DNA of 64,000 nucleotides from Deltaproteobacteria bacterium (GTDB lineage: Bacteria; Myxococcota_A; UBA796; CAJQPC01), in assembly GCA_016717595.1 (NCBI GenBank), contig JADKFE010000010.1:1-64000 (forward strand), given 5' to 3'. Made by a program: the position numbers and the translations under genes. This document shows positions 35,655 to 44,288 of this stretch, in pieces; position 1 is the first letter of the stretch, and each line of letters opens with the position of its first letter. The notes under the pieces are model-generated. The model ran no database searches, was not told where the DNA came from, and saw nothing but the letters and a program-made list of their open reading frames with translations.

Positions 35655-38549
35655 TTAGACAGGAGAGACCATCTCCACGGTGTAGGACTCGAGCTCGTCG
35701 CCCTGCTTGATGTCGGTGAAGCCGTCCAAGGCGAGACCACACTCGTAGCCCTTCTCCACCTCGCGGACGTCGTCCTTGAAGCGGCGGAGCGAGTTGAGGC
35801 GGCCTTCCCAGATGACCACGTTGTCGCGGGTGAGGCGAACGGAGTGGGAGCGGGCGATCTTGCCGTCGAGGACAAAACAGCCCGCGACGTTGCCGATCTT
35901 GGGGATGCTGAACACCTCGCGGATGGCGACGTGGCCCTGGATCTTCTCCTCTTTGATCGGGGCGAGCATGCCGCCGAGCGCCTTCTTGATGTCGTCGAGG
36001 ACATCGTAGATGACGCGGTAGGAGCGAACCTCAACACCCTTCTCTTCAGCGGCGCGCCGGGCCTTGGCGTCGGGGCGCACGTTGAAGCCGACGACGATGG
36101 CGCCGTAGGTGCCCGCCAAGGTGACGTCGGACTCGCTGACCGCGCCGACGCCGATGTGCAGGATGTTGACCTCGGTGCCCGGCACCTTCACGCCGCTGAC
36201 GGCGCCCTTGAGGGCCTCCATCGAGCCCTGCACGTCGCCCTTGATGACGAGGTTGAGCTTCTTGATCTCGGACTCGGCCTGGGACGTGAAGAGATCCTGC
36301 AGGGTGACCTTCGCGCGCTGGCCGGGCTCGCTGGCGCGGCGGGCGGACTCAGCGCGGTGATCGGCCAAGGTGCGGGCGTCTTTCTCGGTGGCGACGACGA
36401 TGAAGGTGTCGCCGGGCTGCGGCGGCGTCTCAAGGCCGATGATCTCGACGGGGGTAGAGGGGCCGGCCGTCTTGAGGCGTTTGCCGACAAAGTCGGTCAT
36501 CGCGCGGATCTTGCCGAAGGTGCTGCCGAGCACGAGGGGATCGCCCTGCTTGAGCGTGCCGGTCTTGACGAGCAAGGTGGCCACGGCGCCGCGCCCGGTC
36601 TCGAGCTTGGCCTCAAGCACGATGCCTTCAGCGTTGCGGTCGGGGTCGCCCTTGATGTCTTCAAGCTCAGCGACGAGCAGGACGGCGTCGAGGAGATCGT
36701 CGATGCCCGTGCCCTTGAGCGCGGAGACGTTCACCATCAAGGTCTCACCGCCGAACTCTTCAGGGACGAGGCCATACTCCATGAGCTTGGTGCGGATGTT
36801 CTCCGGCTTCACGCCGGGCTTGTCGCACTTGTTCACGGCGACCACGATGGGGACCTTGGCGGCCTTGGCGTGGTTGATGGACTCCACCGTCTGGGGCATC
36901 ACGCCGTCGTCAGCGGCGACGACGAGGATGACGATGTCCGTGGCCTGGGCGCCGCGGGCGCGCATCTCGGTGAAGGCGGTGTGGCCGGGGGTGTCGATGA
37001 ACGTCACCCACTCCTGACCGCGCTTGACCTGGTAGGCGCCGATGTGCTGGGTGATGCCGCCGGCCTCACCCGAGGCGACCTTGGTCTTGCGGATGGCGTC
37101 GAGCAGCGTCGTCTTGCCGTGGTCGACGTGACCCATGACCGTGACGACGGGCGGCCGCTTGACCGCGTTCACGTCGGCCTGCTGCACGTCCTCGAGCACC
37201 TCGGCCTCGTTGAAGCCGACGTTGACGATCTCGTACTCGAACTCCTGGGCGACGAGGGTGGCGGTGTCGAGGTCGAGCTGCTCGTTGACCGTCGCCTGAA
37301 CACCCATGCCCAAGAGGACCTTGATCACTTCAGGGGCGCGCACGCCGAGCTCGTGGGAGAGCTGGCGGACGGAGACGGTGTTGTCGATCTGGATCTTGCG
37401 CTTCTGAGCCTTGGGCTTGGGGCTCATCAGGCGGTTGTTGACCGCGCCCTTCTTGGGACGTTTGCGCTGGAGCTTGGCGTCCATGCCGTCGAGGGCCTCG
37501 ACACGACCGCGCTTGCGGTTGCGGCGGCTCTCTTCTTCAGACGTCCCAGGCTGGCCGGGGCCGGGGGGGCCTCCGAAGTTGCCGGGCTGCTGCTGCATGC
37601 CGCCGCGCTGATCGGGGCGAGGGCCGCGGTTGTCCCCTTGCTGCGCCTGGGCGCCAGGGGTGGGCACACGCTGGCCGGGGCCGCCTTGATTACGATCGTT
37701 GGGGCCACGATCGTTCGGACCCCGATCGTTCGGGCCGCGGGGCTGCGGCGCCGCGCGGCTGGCGCGGGGATCGTTGGGGTCGTAGCCCGGGGGCGGACGC
37801 ACCACCGCGCGGCCGAGGCCGGGGAGGCGGGGGCGATCGGACTCGGCCTGGGGCTTGGAGGGATCGTAGCCCGGGGGCGGGCGCACCACGGCGCGACCGA
37901 GGCCCGGCAGACGCGGCAGCTCACCTTCAGGGGAGCCTTCGCGGGGCTGGGCGGCGGCCCGTGGGGGCGGACGCGGGGGCTCGGGCGGGCGGGGCGGCGG
38001 CGCGGCGCGGACCGGCACACGACGCGTAGGCTCGGCGGGGGCCTCGACGACGGGCGCGGCGGCGACCGGGGCAGCCACGGGCGCGGCGGGCGCAGGCTCG
38101 GGGGAGGCGACCTCAACCGGCGGCGCCACGGGCTCAACGACCACCGGGGCGGGCGCAGGAGCCTCGACCACCACAGGGGCGGGCGTGGCGGCGGCAGCTT
38201 CGACGACGGGCGCCTCCACAACTGGGGCCACAGCCACCGGCGGAGGGGCCTCAACCACTGGGGGAGGCGCAACAACCGGCGCGGGCTCGCGGTAGGCTTC
38301 ACGCTCGACGGGATCGGCTTTGCGAAGGCGCGTCACCGGAGGCGGAGGGGGCGGCGCGGGACGGGCCGGCTGCGTCGGGCGATCGTTACGACGGCGGATC
38401 ACGTCGCTGGTGACGCGGGTCTCGACCTCCTTGGGAGGCTCAACGGGGCCCTCTCCGGGGCGGCGCCGAGCAACCGGCGGTGGGGTCTGCGCTGGCTTGC
38501 TCGGGCTCGGCTTGGAGGTAATCCGGTCGAGCAGGTCCTTCTTTGACAT
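35655..38549 (-). CDS. infB: Translation initiation factor IF-2
   Basis: About 964 residues. ATG 38549 (MSKKDLLDRITSK) follows AGGA at 6 nt; the open frame upstream is not conserved. A Pro/Val/Ala-rich N-terminal linker (about 15-380) contains a direct repeat of LPGLGRAVVRPPPGYDP and three GPNDR units. The IF2N-like segment (VSVRQLSHELGVRAPEVIKV) and the G domain (GHVDHGKTTLLDAI; DTPGHTAF; VNKCDKP) follow, then domains II-IV. It recruits initiator tRNA to the ribosome. Gene order matches the nusA operon. Confidence 0.95.
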   Translation of the reverse strand: MSKKDLLDRITSKPSPSKPAQTPPPVARRRPGEGPVEPPKEVETRVTSDVIRRRNDRPTQPARPAPPPPPPVTRLRKADPVEREAYREPAPVVAPPPVVEAPPPVAVAPVVEAPVVEAAAATPAPVVVEAPAPAPVVVEPVAPPVEVASPEPAPAAPVAAPVAAAPVVEAPAEPTRRVPVRAAPPPRPPEPPRPPPRAAAQPREGSPEGELPRLPGLGRAVVRPPPGYDPSKPQAESDRPRLPGLGRAVVRPPPGYDPNDPRASRAAPQPRGPNDRGPNDRGPNDRNQGGPGQRVPTPGAQAQQGDNRGPRPDQRGGMQQQPGNFGGPPGPGQPGTSEEESRRNRKRGRVEALDGMDAKLQRKRPKKGAVNNRLMSPKPKAQKRKIQIDNTVSVRQLSHELGVRAPEVIKVLLGMGVQATVNEQLDLDTATLVAQEFEYEIVNVGFNEAEVLEDVQQADVNAVKRPPVVTVMGHVDHGKTTLLDAIRKTKVASGEAGGITQHIGAYQVKRGQEWVTFIDTPGHTAFTEMRARGAQATDIVILVVAADDGVMPQTVESINHAKAAKVPIVVAVNKCDKPGVKPENIRTKLMEYGLVPEEFGGETLMVNVSALKGTGIDDLLDAVLLVAELEDIKGDPDRNAEGIVLEAKLETGRGAVATLLVKTGTLKQGDPLVLGSTFGKIRAMTDFVGKRLKTAGPSTPVEIIGLETPPQPGDTFIVVATEKDARTLADHRAESARRASEPGQRAKVTLQDLFTSQAESEIKKLNLVIKGDVQGSMEALKGAVSGVKVPGTEVNILHIGVGAVSESDVTLAGTYGAIVVGFNVRPDAKARRAAEEKGVEVRSYRVIYDVLDDIKKALGGMLAPIKEEKIQGHVAIREVFSIPKIGNVAGCFVLDGKIARSHSVRLTRDNVVIWEGRLNSLRRFKDDVREVEKGYECGLALDGFTDIKQGDELESYTVEMVSPV

Positions 38550-38712
38550 TCGATTCCTTTCGCGCCTCTCCATCGCTTGGGAGAGGGTACAAGATTCGCC
38601 CGAGCACTCTCCGCCTTCACAGCGTCGGGCCCTTCGATGATGCAGGGCCACTGAGCTATCGCGCCAGCGCCCAAAGTTCAACCTTCGCCTGCGAGCGAGG
38701 AGAGAGGTTCCC
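38550..38712. other. 163-bp gap between ylxR and infB
   Basis: Noncoding as far as I can see. It contains a piece that looks slightly tRNA-like on the minus strand (GATAGCTCAGTGG near 38650), but acceptor and T arms are missing. It could hold an internal infB promoter or leader. Confidence 0.3.
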
Positions 38713-39282
38713 CTAACGCAGCGCCGCCTGCCAACGCAACTCCCGCAGGAGCGCGCGGGAGGCCGCTGACCGCCGGACGACGAGCGCGGATCGTGCTCCT
38801 TTTCCGATTCGTTGACCCAGCTCGTCAACGCTGAGGTGGACGGTGAACACCGGGAGCGCCCCGGCGCGGCTGCGCAGGTCATCGCAGAGGCGCGGGCTCG
38901 TGTCGTTCGCCAAGACGAGGCACTCAGCGAGACCCGAGACCAAGGCGTCGCGAACGGCGTCTTTGCCCCCGGTCAACACGCCGCTGCGCGAGGCGATGGC
39001 CAAGGCCTCCTCCACCGCGCGCTGGTTGGCCTCTTGCACCTTGAGCAAGAGCCCCGCGGTGCGGGCCTGGGTAGACCAGGCGCGACTGCACAAGCCGGGC
39101 TTCTTCTCGAGCTCTTCGATGGCGGCGCGGTTGGGCGTCACCCAGGCGCCACGACCGCCGAGACGGGCTCGGTAGTCGGGGAAGACCTCGCCCTCTGGGG
39201 AGAGGACGAGGCGCAGAAGCGCCCCGGAGGGGCCTGACTCCCGGTTGACCAGGCAGCGGCGCTCAGGATCTTCAGCCCCCAT
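38713..39282 (-). CDS. ylxR: YlxR (DUF448) fused to an L7Ae-like RNA-binding domain
   Basis: 189 residues. Residues 1-75 match YlxR (ERRCLVNRESGPSGALLRLV; ARLGGRGAWVTPNRAAIEEL); residues about 90-185 match the L7Ae/YlxQ fold (SGVLTGGKDAVRDALVSGLA; AECLVLANDTSPRL; RIGKGARSALVV). In Firmicutes these are separate adjacent genes, so this is a natural fusion in the nusA-infB operon. Probably RNA binding in ribosome maturation or RNase P regulation. Confidence 0.88.
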   Translation of the reverse strand: MGAEDPERRCLVNRESGPSGALLRLVLSPEGEVFPDYRARLGGRGAWVTPNRAAIEELEKKPGLCSRAWSTQARTAGLLLKVQEANQRAVEEALAIASRSGVLTGGKDAVRDALVSGLAECLVLANDTSPRLCDDLRSRAGALPVFTVHLSVDELGQRIGKGARSALVVRRSAASRALLRELRWQAALR

Positions 39283-39288
39283 GCAGGC

Positions 39289-40599
39289 TCAGGCGTCCGC
39301 TTCAGGCGGGAGATCATCAGCGATCTCGTTCGCCTGCTTCTTGCGCTGGGAGTCCTCATAGATGAGGGCGTCCAGCACCTTGTCCGCGTGGTTGATGAGG
39401 GAGGCGGCCTCCTCCTCTTCGACGTCGAGGATCGACGCGAGCTCGTAGGGCTCGGCGTCGGTGAGATCTTTGACGGTGCGGAAGCCGTGGCGGATGAGCA
39501 GCTCGATGGTGTCGGCGTCGACACCCTCCAGGCGAGCGAACTCGCCGCGGGCGAGATCGTTGAGCTCGGCGTGCCGGGTCTCGGAGTAGATGTCTACGCG
39601 CCAGCCGGTGAGCTGGGCCGCGAGGCGCACGTTCTGGCCGCGGCGGCCGATGGCCTTGGAGAGCTGCTCGTCGGGGACGATGAGCTCCATGCAGTGCGTG
39701 TGCTCGTCGATGTAGACGCGGGACACGCTCGCCGGGGCGATGGCGTGAACGATGAACCGCGCCGGATCGGGGTGGTAAGGGATGATGTCGATCGCCTCAC
39801 CACGCAGCTCTTGCACCACCGCCTGAACGCGTGAGCCCTTGAGGCCCACGCAGGCGCCGACCGGATCGACGTCGGGATCCGTCGAAGACACGGCGATCTT
39901 GGCGCGGAAGCCCGGCTCGCGGGCGCAGGCCTCGATCCGCACGATGCCCTCGTAGATCTCCGGCACCTCAAGCTCAAAGAGCTTCATCAACAGGCCGGGG
40001 TGCGAGCGCGAGAGCACCACCTGAGAGGACTTCGCCGCCCGGGTGATGTCGAGCACGTAGGCCTGGATGCGGTCGCCTTGGCGGTAGGTCTCGGAGACCA
40101 CCTGCTCACGGCGGGGGAGGATGGCCTCGGCGCGGCCCAAGTCCACGATGATGTTGCCCTTCTCGAAGCGCCGAACGATGCCGGTGATGAGCTCACCTTT
40201 GCGGTCGCGGAACTCGTTGAAGGTCATCTCACGCTCGGCGTCGCGAACGCGCTGGATGATGACCTGCTTGGCCGTCTGGGCGGCGATGCGGCCCAAGCCC
40301 TCGACGTCCATCTTGATGCCCAAGGAGTCGCCGACCTCACAGTCCGGATCGAGGGCGCGGGCCTCCTCGATGAGGATCTCGGTGTCGTTGTTGTCGAACT
40401 CCTCAACCACCGTCTTGAACTCGAACAGCTCCACCTCACCCAGCTCCTCGTTGAACTGGGCCTCGATGTCGCGCTCGTTGCCGAAGCGCTTGCGCGCGGC
40501 GGCGACCATAGCGGACTCAAGAACCTCAATCACCGCGTCGCGGGGGATGTTCTTCTCGCGGTGGAGCATGTCGATCTGTCGGGCGAGCTCGCTGATCAT
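39289..40599 (-). CDS. nusA: Transcription termination/antitermination factor NusA
   Basis: 436 residues: N-terminal RNA-polymerase-binding domain (MISELARQIDMLHREKNIPR), S1 domain (GNIIVDLGRAEAILPRRE), KH1/KH2 (GACVGLKGSRVQAVVQELRG; SKAIGRRGQNVRLAAQLTGW) and one C-terminal helical repeat (LLIRHGFRTVKDLTDAEPYE). It modulates pausing and termination. ATGA overlap with rimP and 6-nt gap to ylxR show one operon. Confidence 0.95.
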   Translation of the reverse strand: MISELARQIDMLHREKNIPRDAVIEVLESAMVAAARKRFGNERDIEAQFNEELGEVELFEFKTVVEEFDNNDTEILIEEARALDPDCEVGDSLGIKMDVEGLGRIAAQTAKQVIIQRVRDAEREMTFNEFRDRKGELITGIVRRFEKGNIIVDLGRAEAILPRREQVVSETYRQGDRIQAYVLDITRAAKSSQVVLSRSHPGLLMKLFELEVPEIYEGIVRIEACAREPGFRAKIAVSSTDPDVDPVGACVGLKGSRVQAVVQELRGEAIDIIPYHPDPARFIVHAIAPASVSRVYIDEHTHCMELIVPDEQLSKAIGRRGQNVRLAAQLTGWRVDIYSETRHAELNDLARGEFARLEGVDADTIELLIRHGFRTVKDLTDAEPYELASILDVEEEEAASLINHADKVLDALIYEDSQRKKQANEIADDLPPEADA

Positions 40600-41141
40600 G
40601 GCGAACCTCCATCGGGGTCGGGGCGCGGTGGCGACGACTCGGCCAAAGACTCGTACTCGTCGAGCGTGAGCTGGAGCTGAGCGCGGACGATCTGGGCCAG
40701 GGGAATCGAGTGCGGCTGGCCGTCGGCCTCGATCAGCACCGCGTCACCGTCGAGCCCCTTGAGGCGGCCGGTGATCTGGCGGCGCGAGGCGGTGCCGTCT
40801 AAACGAAGACGGCAGCGGTAGCCGGAGAACTTGGCGAAGTCGGCGGGCCGCTGAAGCGGGCGCTCGATGCCGGGGGAGGAGACCTCAAGGTCGTACGCCC
40901 CGGAGATGGGATCCTCGACGTCAAGCAGGGCCGAGAGCGCGTGGCTGAGCTTGGCGAGGGGGTTCATGATGACGCCGCCGGGGCGATCCACCGAGACGCG
41001 CAGCGTGCGGCGCCCGAAGGTGTTGGTCAGCTCGACGGCGACAAGCTCGTACCCCAACGACACGGCGACGGGCTCAAACAGCGCGAAGAGCTGCGCTTGA
41101 ATCGGCCGAATGTCGGTGGTGGGGCGTGGAGACTCGGACAT
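40596..41141 (-). CDS. rimP: Ribosome maturation factor RimP
   Basis: About 181 residues: LFALFEPVAVSLGYELVAVE, LRVSVDRPGGVIMNPLAKLS, ALLDVEDPISGAYDLEVSSP, GIERPLQRPADFAKFSGYRC, and a C-terminal SH3-like part. Needed for 30S assembly. I chose ATG 41141 (MSESPRP); an open frame upstream runs through the terminator region and is not conserved. No strong ribosome-binding site is seen. First gene of the nusA-infB operon. Confidence 0.9.
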   Translation of the reverse strand: MSESPRPTTDIRPIQAQLFALFEPVAVSLGYELVAVELTNTFGRRTLRVSVDRPGGVIMNPLAKLSHALSALLDVEDPISGAYDLEVSSPGIERPLQRPADFAKFSGYRCRLRLDGTASRRQITGRLKGLDGDAVLIEADGQPHSIPLAQIVRAQLQLTLDEYESLAESSPPRPDPDGGSP

Positions 41142-41194
41142 GTTGAGGAGGACCGGCGGGATGAGGTTCAGGAGGTGATGGCCACGCCGAGGCC

Positions 41195-41226
41195 AAAAAA
41201 AAGGAGCCGCCCGGGGGGGCGCCTCC
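41195..41226 (-). terminator. Rho-independent terminator after pal-cpoB
   Basis: On the minus strand GGAGGCGCCC and GGGCGGCTCC form a 10-position stem with one G-G mismatch, followed at once by T8 (41202-41195). It lies about 80 bp past the cpoB stop and just before rimP, separating the two operons. The clearest intrinsic terminator in the window. Confidence 0.85.
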
Positions 41227-41303
41227 TCGATGAAGGAAGCAGGGACGATTCTTCTATGTCCGCGCGCACCCGCTGTCAAGCGCGGTCAAGCGCAGCCACA
41301 GCA

Positions 41304-42179
41304 TCAGGAGCCGAGGAGCGTCTTGGCCTCTTTGGCGGCCTTGCTCTTGGGGTACTTCGCGACGACGTCCTCCCAGAAGAGCTTCGCCGCGTCGTTGTTC
41401 CCCATCGCCTTGAAACACTCCCCTTGGCGCACCATCGCCCACGGCGCCCACACGCTGTCCGGGGCCTGGGTGGCGACCTCGTCGAACTTCAAGGCCGCGG
41501 ACTTGTAGTTCTTCTCGTTGTAGTAGGTCTCGGCGAGGCGATAGCGGGCCTCGACGGCGCGGGCGTGGTTGGGGTTCTCGCGTAAGAAGCGCTCAAGCTG
41601 GGCCCGGGCGAGCACGGGCTGGTTGGCCTTGAGCGACTCTTCAGCCATCCGGATGAGGTCGTCGGGGGTGGCCGCGAGCTCGACCTCTTTGGGAGGGCCT
41701 ACTGGAGCGGTGATCTCGCCGCCACCGGCGGGCGGGGCGACGGCGACCTGGCCGCCGGGGATCGGCGCGGCGGGAGGCTTGACGCCGAGCGCCTTCTCTA
41801 AGGTGGCGACGCGCAGCTCCATGTACTCCAAGCGGAACTGGGCGTCCTCGCGGAAGGCTTTGGACGCGGTGTTGGTGGCGTCGGCCTCGTGCTGGCCGGT
41901 CTCAAGCTCACCCCGCAGGCGGCGGACCTCGTCGCGCACCTGATCGAGGTTCTCCAGCTTCTCGGCCTCTTGTTGGCCGCGGTAACGCACGACCTCGTCG
42001 AGCTGCACGAGGCGGCGCTCAAGATCGGCGTTGAGGCGCTCTAGCTCATCGGCGCGGGCCTTCTGGGCCGCTAACTCACGCTCATACGCCGCGGTGGCGG
42101 ACTGGCCGGTGCGGTCGAGCACGCAGCCGTTGAGCAGGCCGAGGCCAACGCTGAGCAGGACGAGGCGGCGGGGGCTCAC
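41304..42179 (-). CDS. cpoB: CpoB/YbgF-like cell division coordinator, lipoprotein
   Basis: 291 residues: lipobox VGLGLLNGCVL, a long coiled coil (about 30-130, ERELAAQKARADELERLNAD), an Ala/Pro/Gly linker, then a TPR domain (LARAQLERFLRENPNHARAV; YYNEKNYKSAALKFDEVATQ; LFWEDVVAKYPKSKAAKEAK). CpoB/YbgF normally follows pal and links Tol-Pal to septal wall synthesis. Here it overlaps pal by 4 bp. An N-terminal lipid anchor, rather than a cleaved signal, is a slight variation. Confidence 0.88.
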   Translation of the reverse strand: MSPRRLVLLSVGLGLLNGCVLDRTGQSATAAYERELAAQKARADELERLNADLERRLVQLDEVVRYRGQQEAEKLENLDQVRDEVRRLRGELETGQHEADATNTASKAFREDAQFRLEYMELRVATLEKALGVKPPAAPIPGGQVAVAPPAGGGEITAPVGPPKEVELAATPDDLIRMAEESLKANQPVLARAQLERFLRENPNHARAVEARYRLAETYYNEKNYKSAALKFDEVATQAPDSVWAPWAMVRQGECFKAMGNNDAAKLFWEDVVAKYPKSKAAKEAKTLLGS

Positions 42180-42907
42180 CGGGTCACCCGGAGCTCAACG
42201 CGGCGGTTGGCGGACCAGACGTCCTCGCCGGAGCCCGCGCGGGTGGGGCGCTCCTCACCGTAGGTCACGGAGTCGATGCGGGACGGGGGCACACCTTGGC
42301 TCACGAGGTACTCGCGGACGGCGTTCGCCCGGCGCTGGCCCAAGGCGAGGTTGTAGTCGGTGGTGCCGCGCTCGTCGGTGTGGCCCTCTAGGCGAATACG
42401 CTCGGTGCGGCGGGAGAGGCAGGGCACCAGGGCGTTGAGCGCGGTGCGCTGGTCGGGGCGCAGGGTGTTGCTGTCGAGGTCGAAGTAGATCGTGGCCTTG
42501 TCGCAGACGGCGTTGGCGTTCGCCGCCATGAGCGAGAGGCCCCGGCGCAGGGTGGACTGCTGGCCGCTGGGGAGCTTGACCGTGATGTCCACCGAGCCCT
42601 CAGGCAAGGCCGGGACCATGACGTCGAGGGTGTTCGCATCGACGAAGGTGACCGACGAGGCCGGGGTGCCGCTGAAGCTCACCGTCGAGCCTTGGGCGAA
42701 CTCGGAGCCGTAGATGCGGGCCGAGAAGGGCTTGTTGGCGTCGCCCAGGGCCGGGTCGATGGAGATGATCTGCAGCGCGACGTCCACCGCGGGGATGTCC
42801 ACGGCGATGGTGTCATCAGGCACCTCCTCGATCTTCTTGTCGCGACACTTGGCCGCGAGCAGCGTCGGGGCCAGCATGAGGAGGAGCACGAGGCGCGCGC
42901 GAGACAT
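42176..42907 (-). CDS. pal: Pal-like OmpA-family lipoprotein with IPT/TIG domain
   Basis: About 243 residues: lipoprotein signal (APTLLAAKCRDK), an IPT/TIG-like beta domain (ISIDPALGDANKPFSARIYG; STVSFSGTPASSVTFVDA), then an OmpA C-terminal domain with IYFDLDSNTLRPDQ and GHTDERGTTDYNLALGQRRA. It binds peptidoglycan and anchors the outer membrane. The TIG insertion is not in classic Pal. tolQRAB are not next to it. ATG 42907 chosen at the signal peptide. Confidence 0.88.
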   Translation of the reverse strand: MSRARLVLLLMLAPTLLAAKCRDKKIEEVPDDTIAVDIPAVDVALQIISIDPALGDANKPFSARIYGSEFAQGSTVSFSGTPASSVTFVDANTLDVMVPALPEGSVDITVKLPSGQQSTLRRGLSLMAANANAVCDKATIYFDLDSNTLRPDQRTALNALVPCLSRRTERIRLEGHTDERGTTDYNLALGQRRANAVREYLVSQGVPPSRIDSVTYGEERPTRAGSGEDVWSANRRVELRVTR

Positions 42908-42965
42908 GACGACTCCGGATGCAGCGTCATCGCTGCGAGGCACACACACACTTTTAACCCGATAA

Positions 42966-42994
42966 TGGGTACGCGGTCTCTCTTGTCATGTCAA
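42966..42994 (-). promoter_or_regulatory. Candidate promoter for pal-cpoB
   Basis: A perfect TTGACA (42994-42989, minus) is 17 nt from TACCCA (42971-42966). The -10 is poor; the nearby ATTATC may serve instead at a longer spacing. Located about 60 bp upstream of the pal ATG. Confidence 0.35.
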
Positions 42995-43076
42995 GTCATC
43001 ACCGAGGCTTCACCTGAACCCCACCAACGCCCCCAGCGCCCCGCCCTTCGCCGTTGTCTGCGGCCTGCTCTGCGTC

Positions 43077-44288
43077 TTGAGCGCGGCGGGCGTCGTGGCG
43101 CTGGGCGACCTGCGCGGCGCGGCGACGGCGTTTGTTGGCCTCACCAGCCTGTGGTCCCTCGGGGCGCTGGGCGCGGCGTGGGCGCACCGGGCTCAACCCT
43201 CCGCCGCCTGGGGCTGGCTGGCCTTGGGCGCGGCGCTGCGTGTGGTGATGCTCTTCTCTCCGGCGAGCCTCTCCGATGACGTCTACCGCTATCTCTGGGA
43301 GGGTGAGGTGATCGCCGCCGGGCTCAACCCGTTCTTGTACGCGCCGAGCGACCCAACGCTCACGCCGCTGCGGGATGAGGTCTGGGCCCAGGTGAACCAC
43401 AAGGACGTCTCGACGATCTACCCGCCGGGGGCCTTGTGGCTGTTTCGTGGCGTGGTGGCGCTCACGGCCTCGCCTGTGGGCTGGAAGATCCTGTCCGGGG
43501 CCTGTGATCTCGGCGTGGCGGCGATCTTGTGGCGGCTGTGCGCGGCGCGAGGGATCGCCGCCTGGGCGCCCGTGGCCTACGCGCTGCACCCCTTGCCGAT
43601 CATCGAGACCGCGGGGAGCGGGCACTTGGAGGGGCCCGCGGTCTTGGGGATGATGTTGAGCTTCACGTTCGCCCAGAGGCCGGGCCTCGCCGCGCTCTTC
43701 GCCTGGGCCGGCGCCTCGGTGAAGCTCTTGCCGGGCCTGGTGATCTTGGCCTTGGCCCGCACACCCAGCCGGGGCCTCGCCCTCGGCGTGCTTGCGGGGC
43801 TGCTCGCCATCGTGGCGTTGGGCCTGCCCTTTGTAGACGCCGGGAGCGCGCTTGGGCGAGGGTTTGGGCGGTACTACGAGGCCTGGGCGTTCAACGGCCT
43901 CGCCTTCTCGTTCTTGGAGGCGCTCACCGGGGACGGGCAGCGGGCGCGCTGGCTGGGCGTGGCCTTGGGCGGGCTCTACTGCGGAAACATTCTGCGCCAG
44001 GGGCCCAGCCTGGATCGCCTGATGCTGCACGTCGCCGGGGCGCTCTTGGTGCTCTCCCCGGTGGTTCACCCTTGGTATGTCTTGTGGGCCTTGGCCCCGG
44101 CGATGCTGCGCGGGGTGTGGCCGTGGCTGGTGTTCGCCTCGTTGTGCCCCTTGTCGTACCTGGCGCTCGCTGAGTACGATGTCCGAGGTTGGCAGGAGGT
44201 CTGGTGGATCCCGTGGATCGAACATCCGGCGCTCTGGCTGAGCCTCCTCGTGTGGTGGGCTCGCTCGACGCCGCCCTCGCCGGGCTGA
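43077..44288 (+). CDS. Integral membrane GT-C-type glycosyltransferase (GT87-like)
   Basis: About 400 residues with 9-10 hydrophobic segments. The first large loop has the acidic pair SDDVYRYLWEGEVIAAGLNP, typical of the polyprenyl-phosphate-sugar-dependent GT-C fold, followed by DVSTIYPPGALWLFRGVVAL and SVKLLPGLVILALARTP. It probably transfers mannose or a similar sugar on the periplasmic side. The 5' end is unsure: the hydrophobic frame begins before the TTG at 43077 (FAVVCGLLCVL) but no ATG or GTG is in frame, so the true start may lie nearer 43014 or a base may be wrong. Confidence 0.75.
   Translation: MSAAGVVALGDLRGAATAFVGLTSLWSLGALGAAWAHRAQPSAAWGWLALGAALRVVMLFSPASLSDDVYRYLWEGEVIAAGLNPFLYAPSDPTLTPLRDEVWAQVNHKDVSTIYPPGALWLFRGVVALTASPVGWKILSGACDLGVAAILWRLCAARGIAAWAPVAYALHPLPIIETAGSGHLEGPAVLGMMLSFTFAQRPGLAALFAWAGASVKLLPGLVILALARTPSRGLALGVLAGLLAIVALGLPFVDAGSALGRGFGRYYEAWAFNGLAFSFLEALTGDGQRARWLGVALGGLYCGNILRQGPSLDRLMLHVAGALLVLSPVVHPWYVLWALAPAMLRGVWPWLVFASLCPLSYLALAEYDVRGWQEVWWIPWIEHPALWLSLLVWWARSTPPSPG

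Noticed and set aside
35844..38546. 900-codon open frame on the plus strand opposite infB
   Set aside because: It is the shadow of the GC-rich infB frame: no family resemblance, Gly/Arg-rich, while the minus strand encodes clear IF-2.
38600..38690. tRNA-like stretch (GATAGCTCAGTGG) between ylxR and infB
   Set aside because: No paired acceptor stem, no GGTTCGA T-loop and a wrong anticodon loop size.
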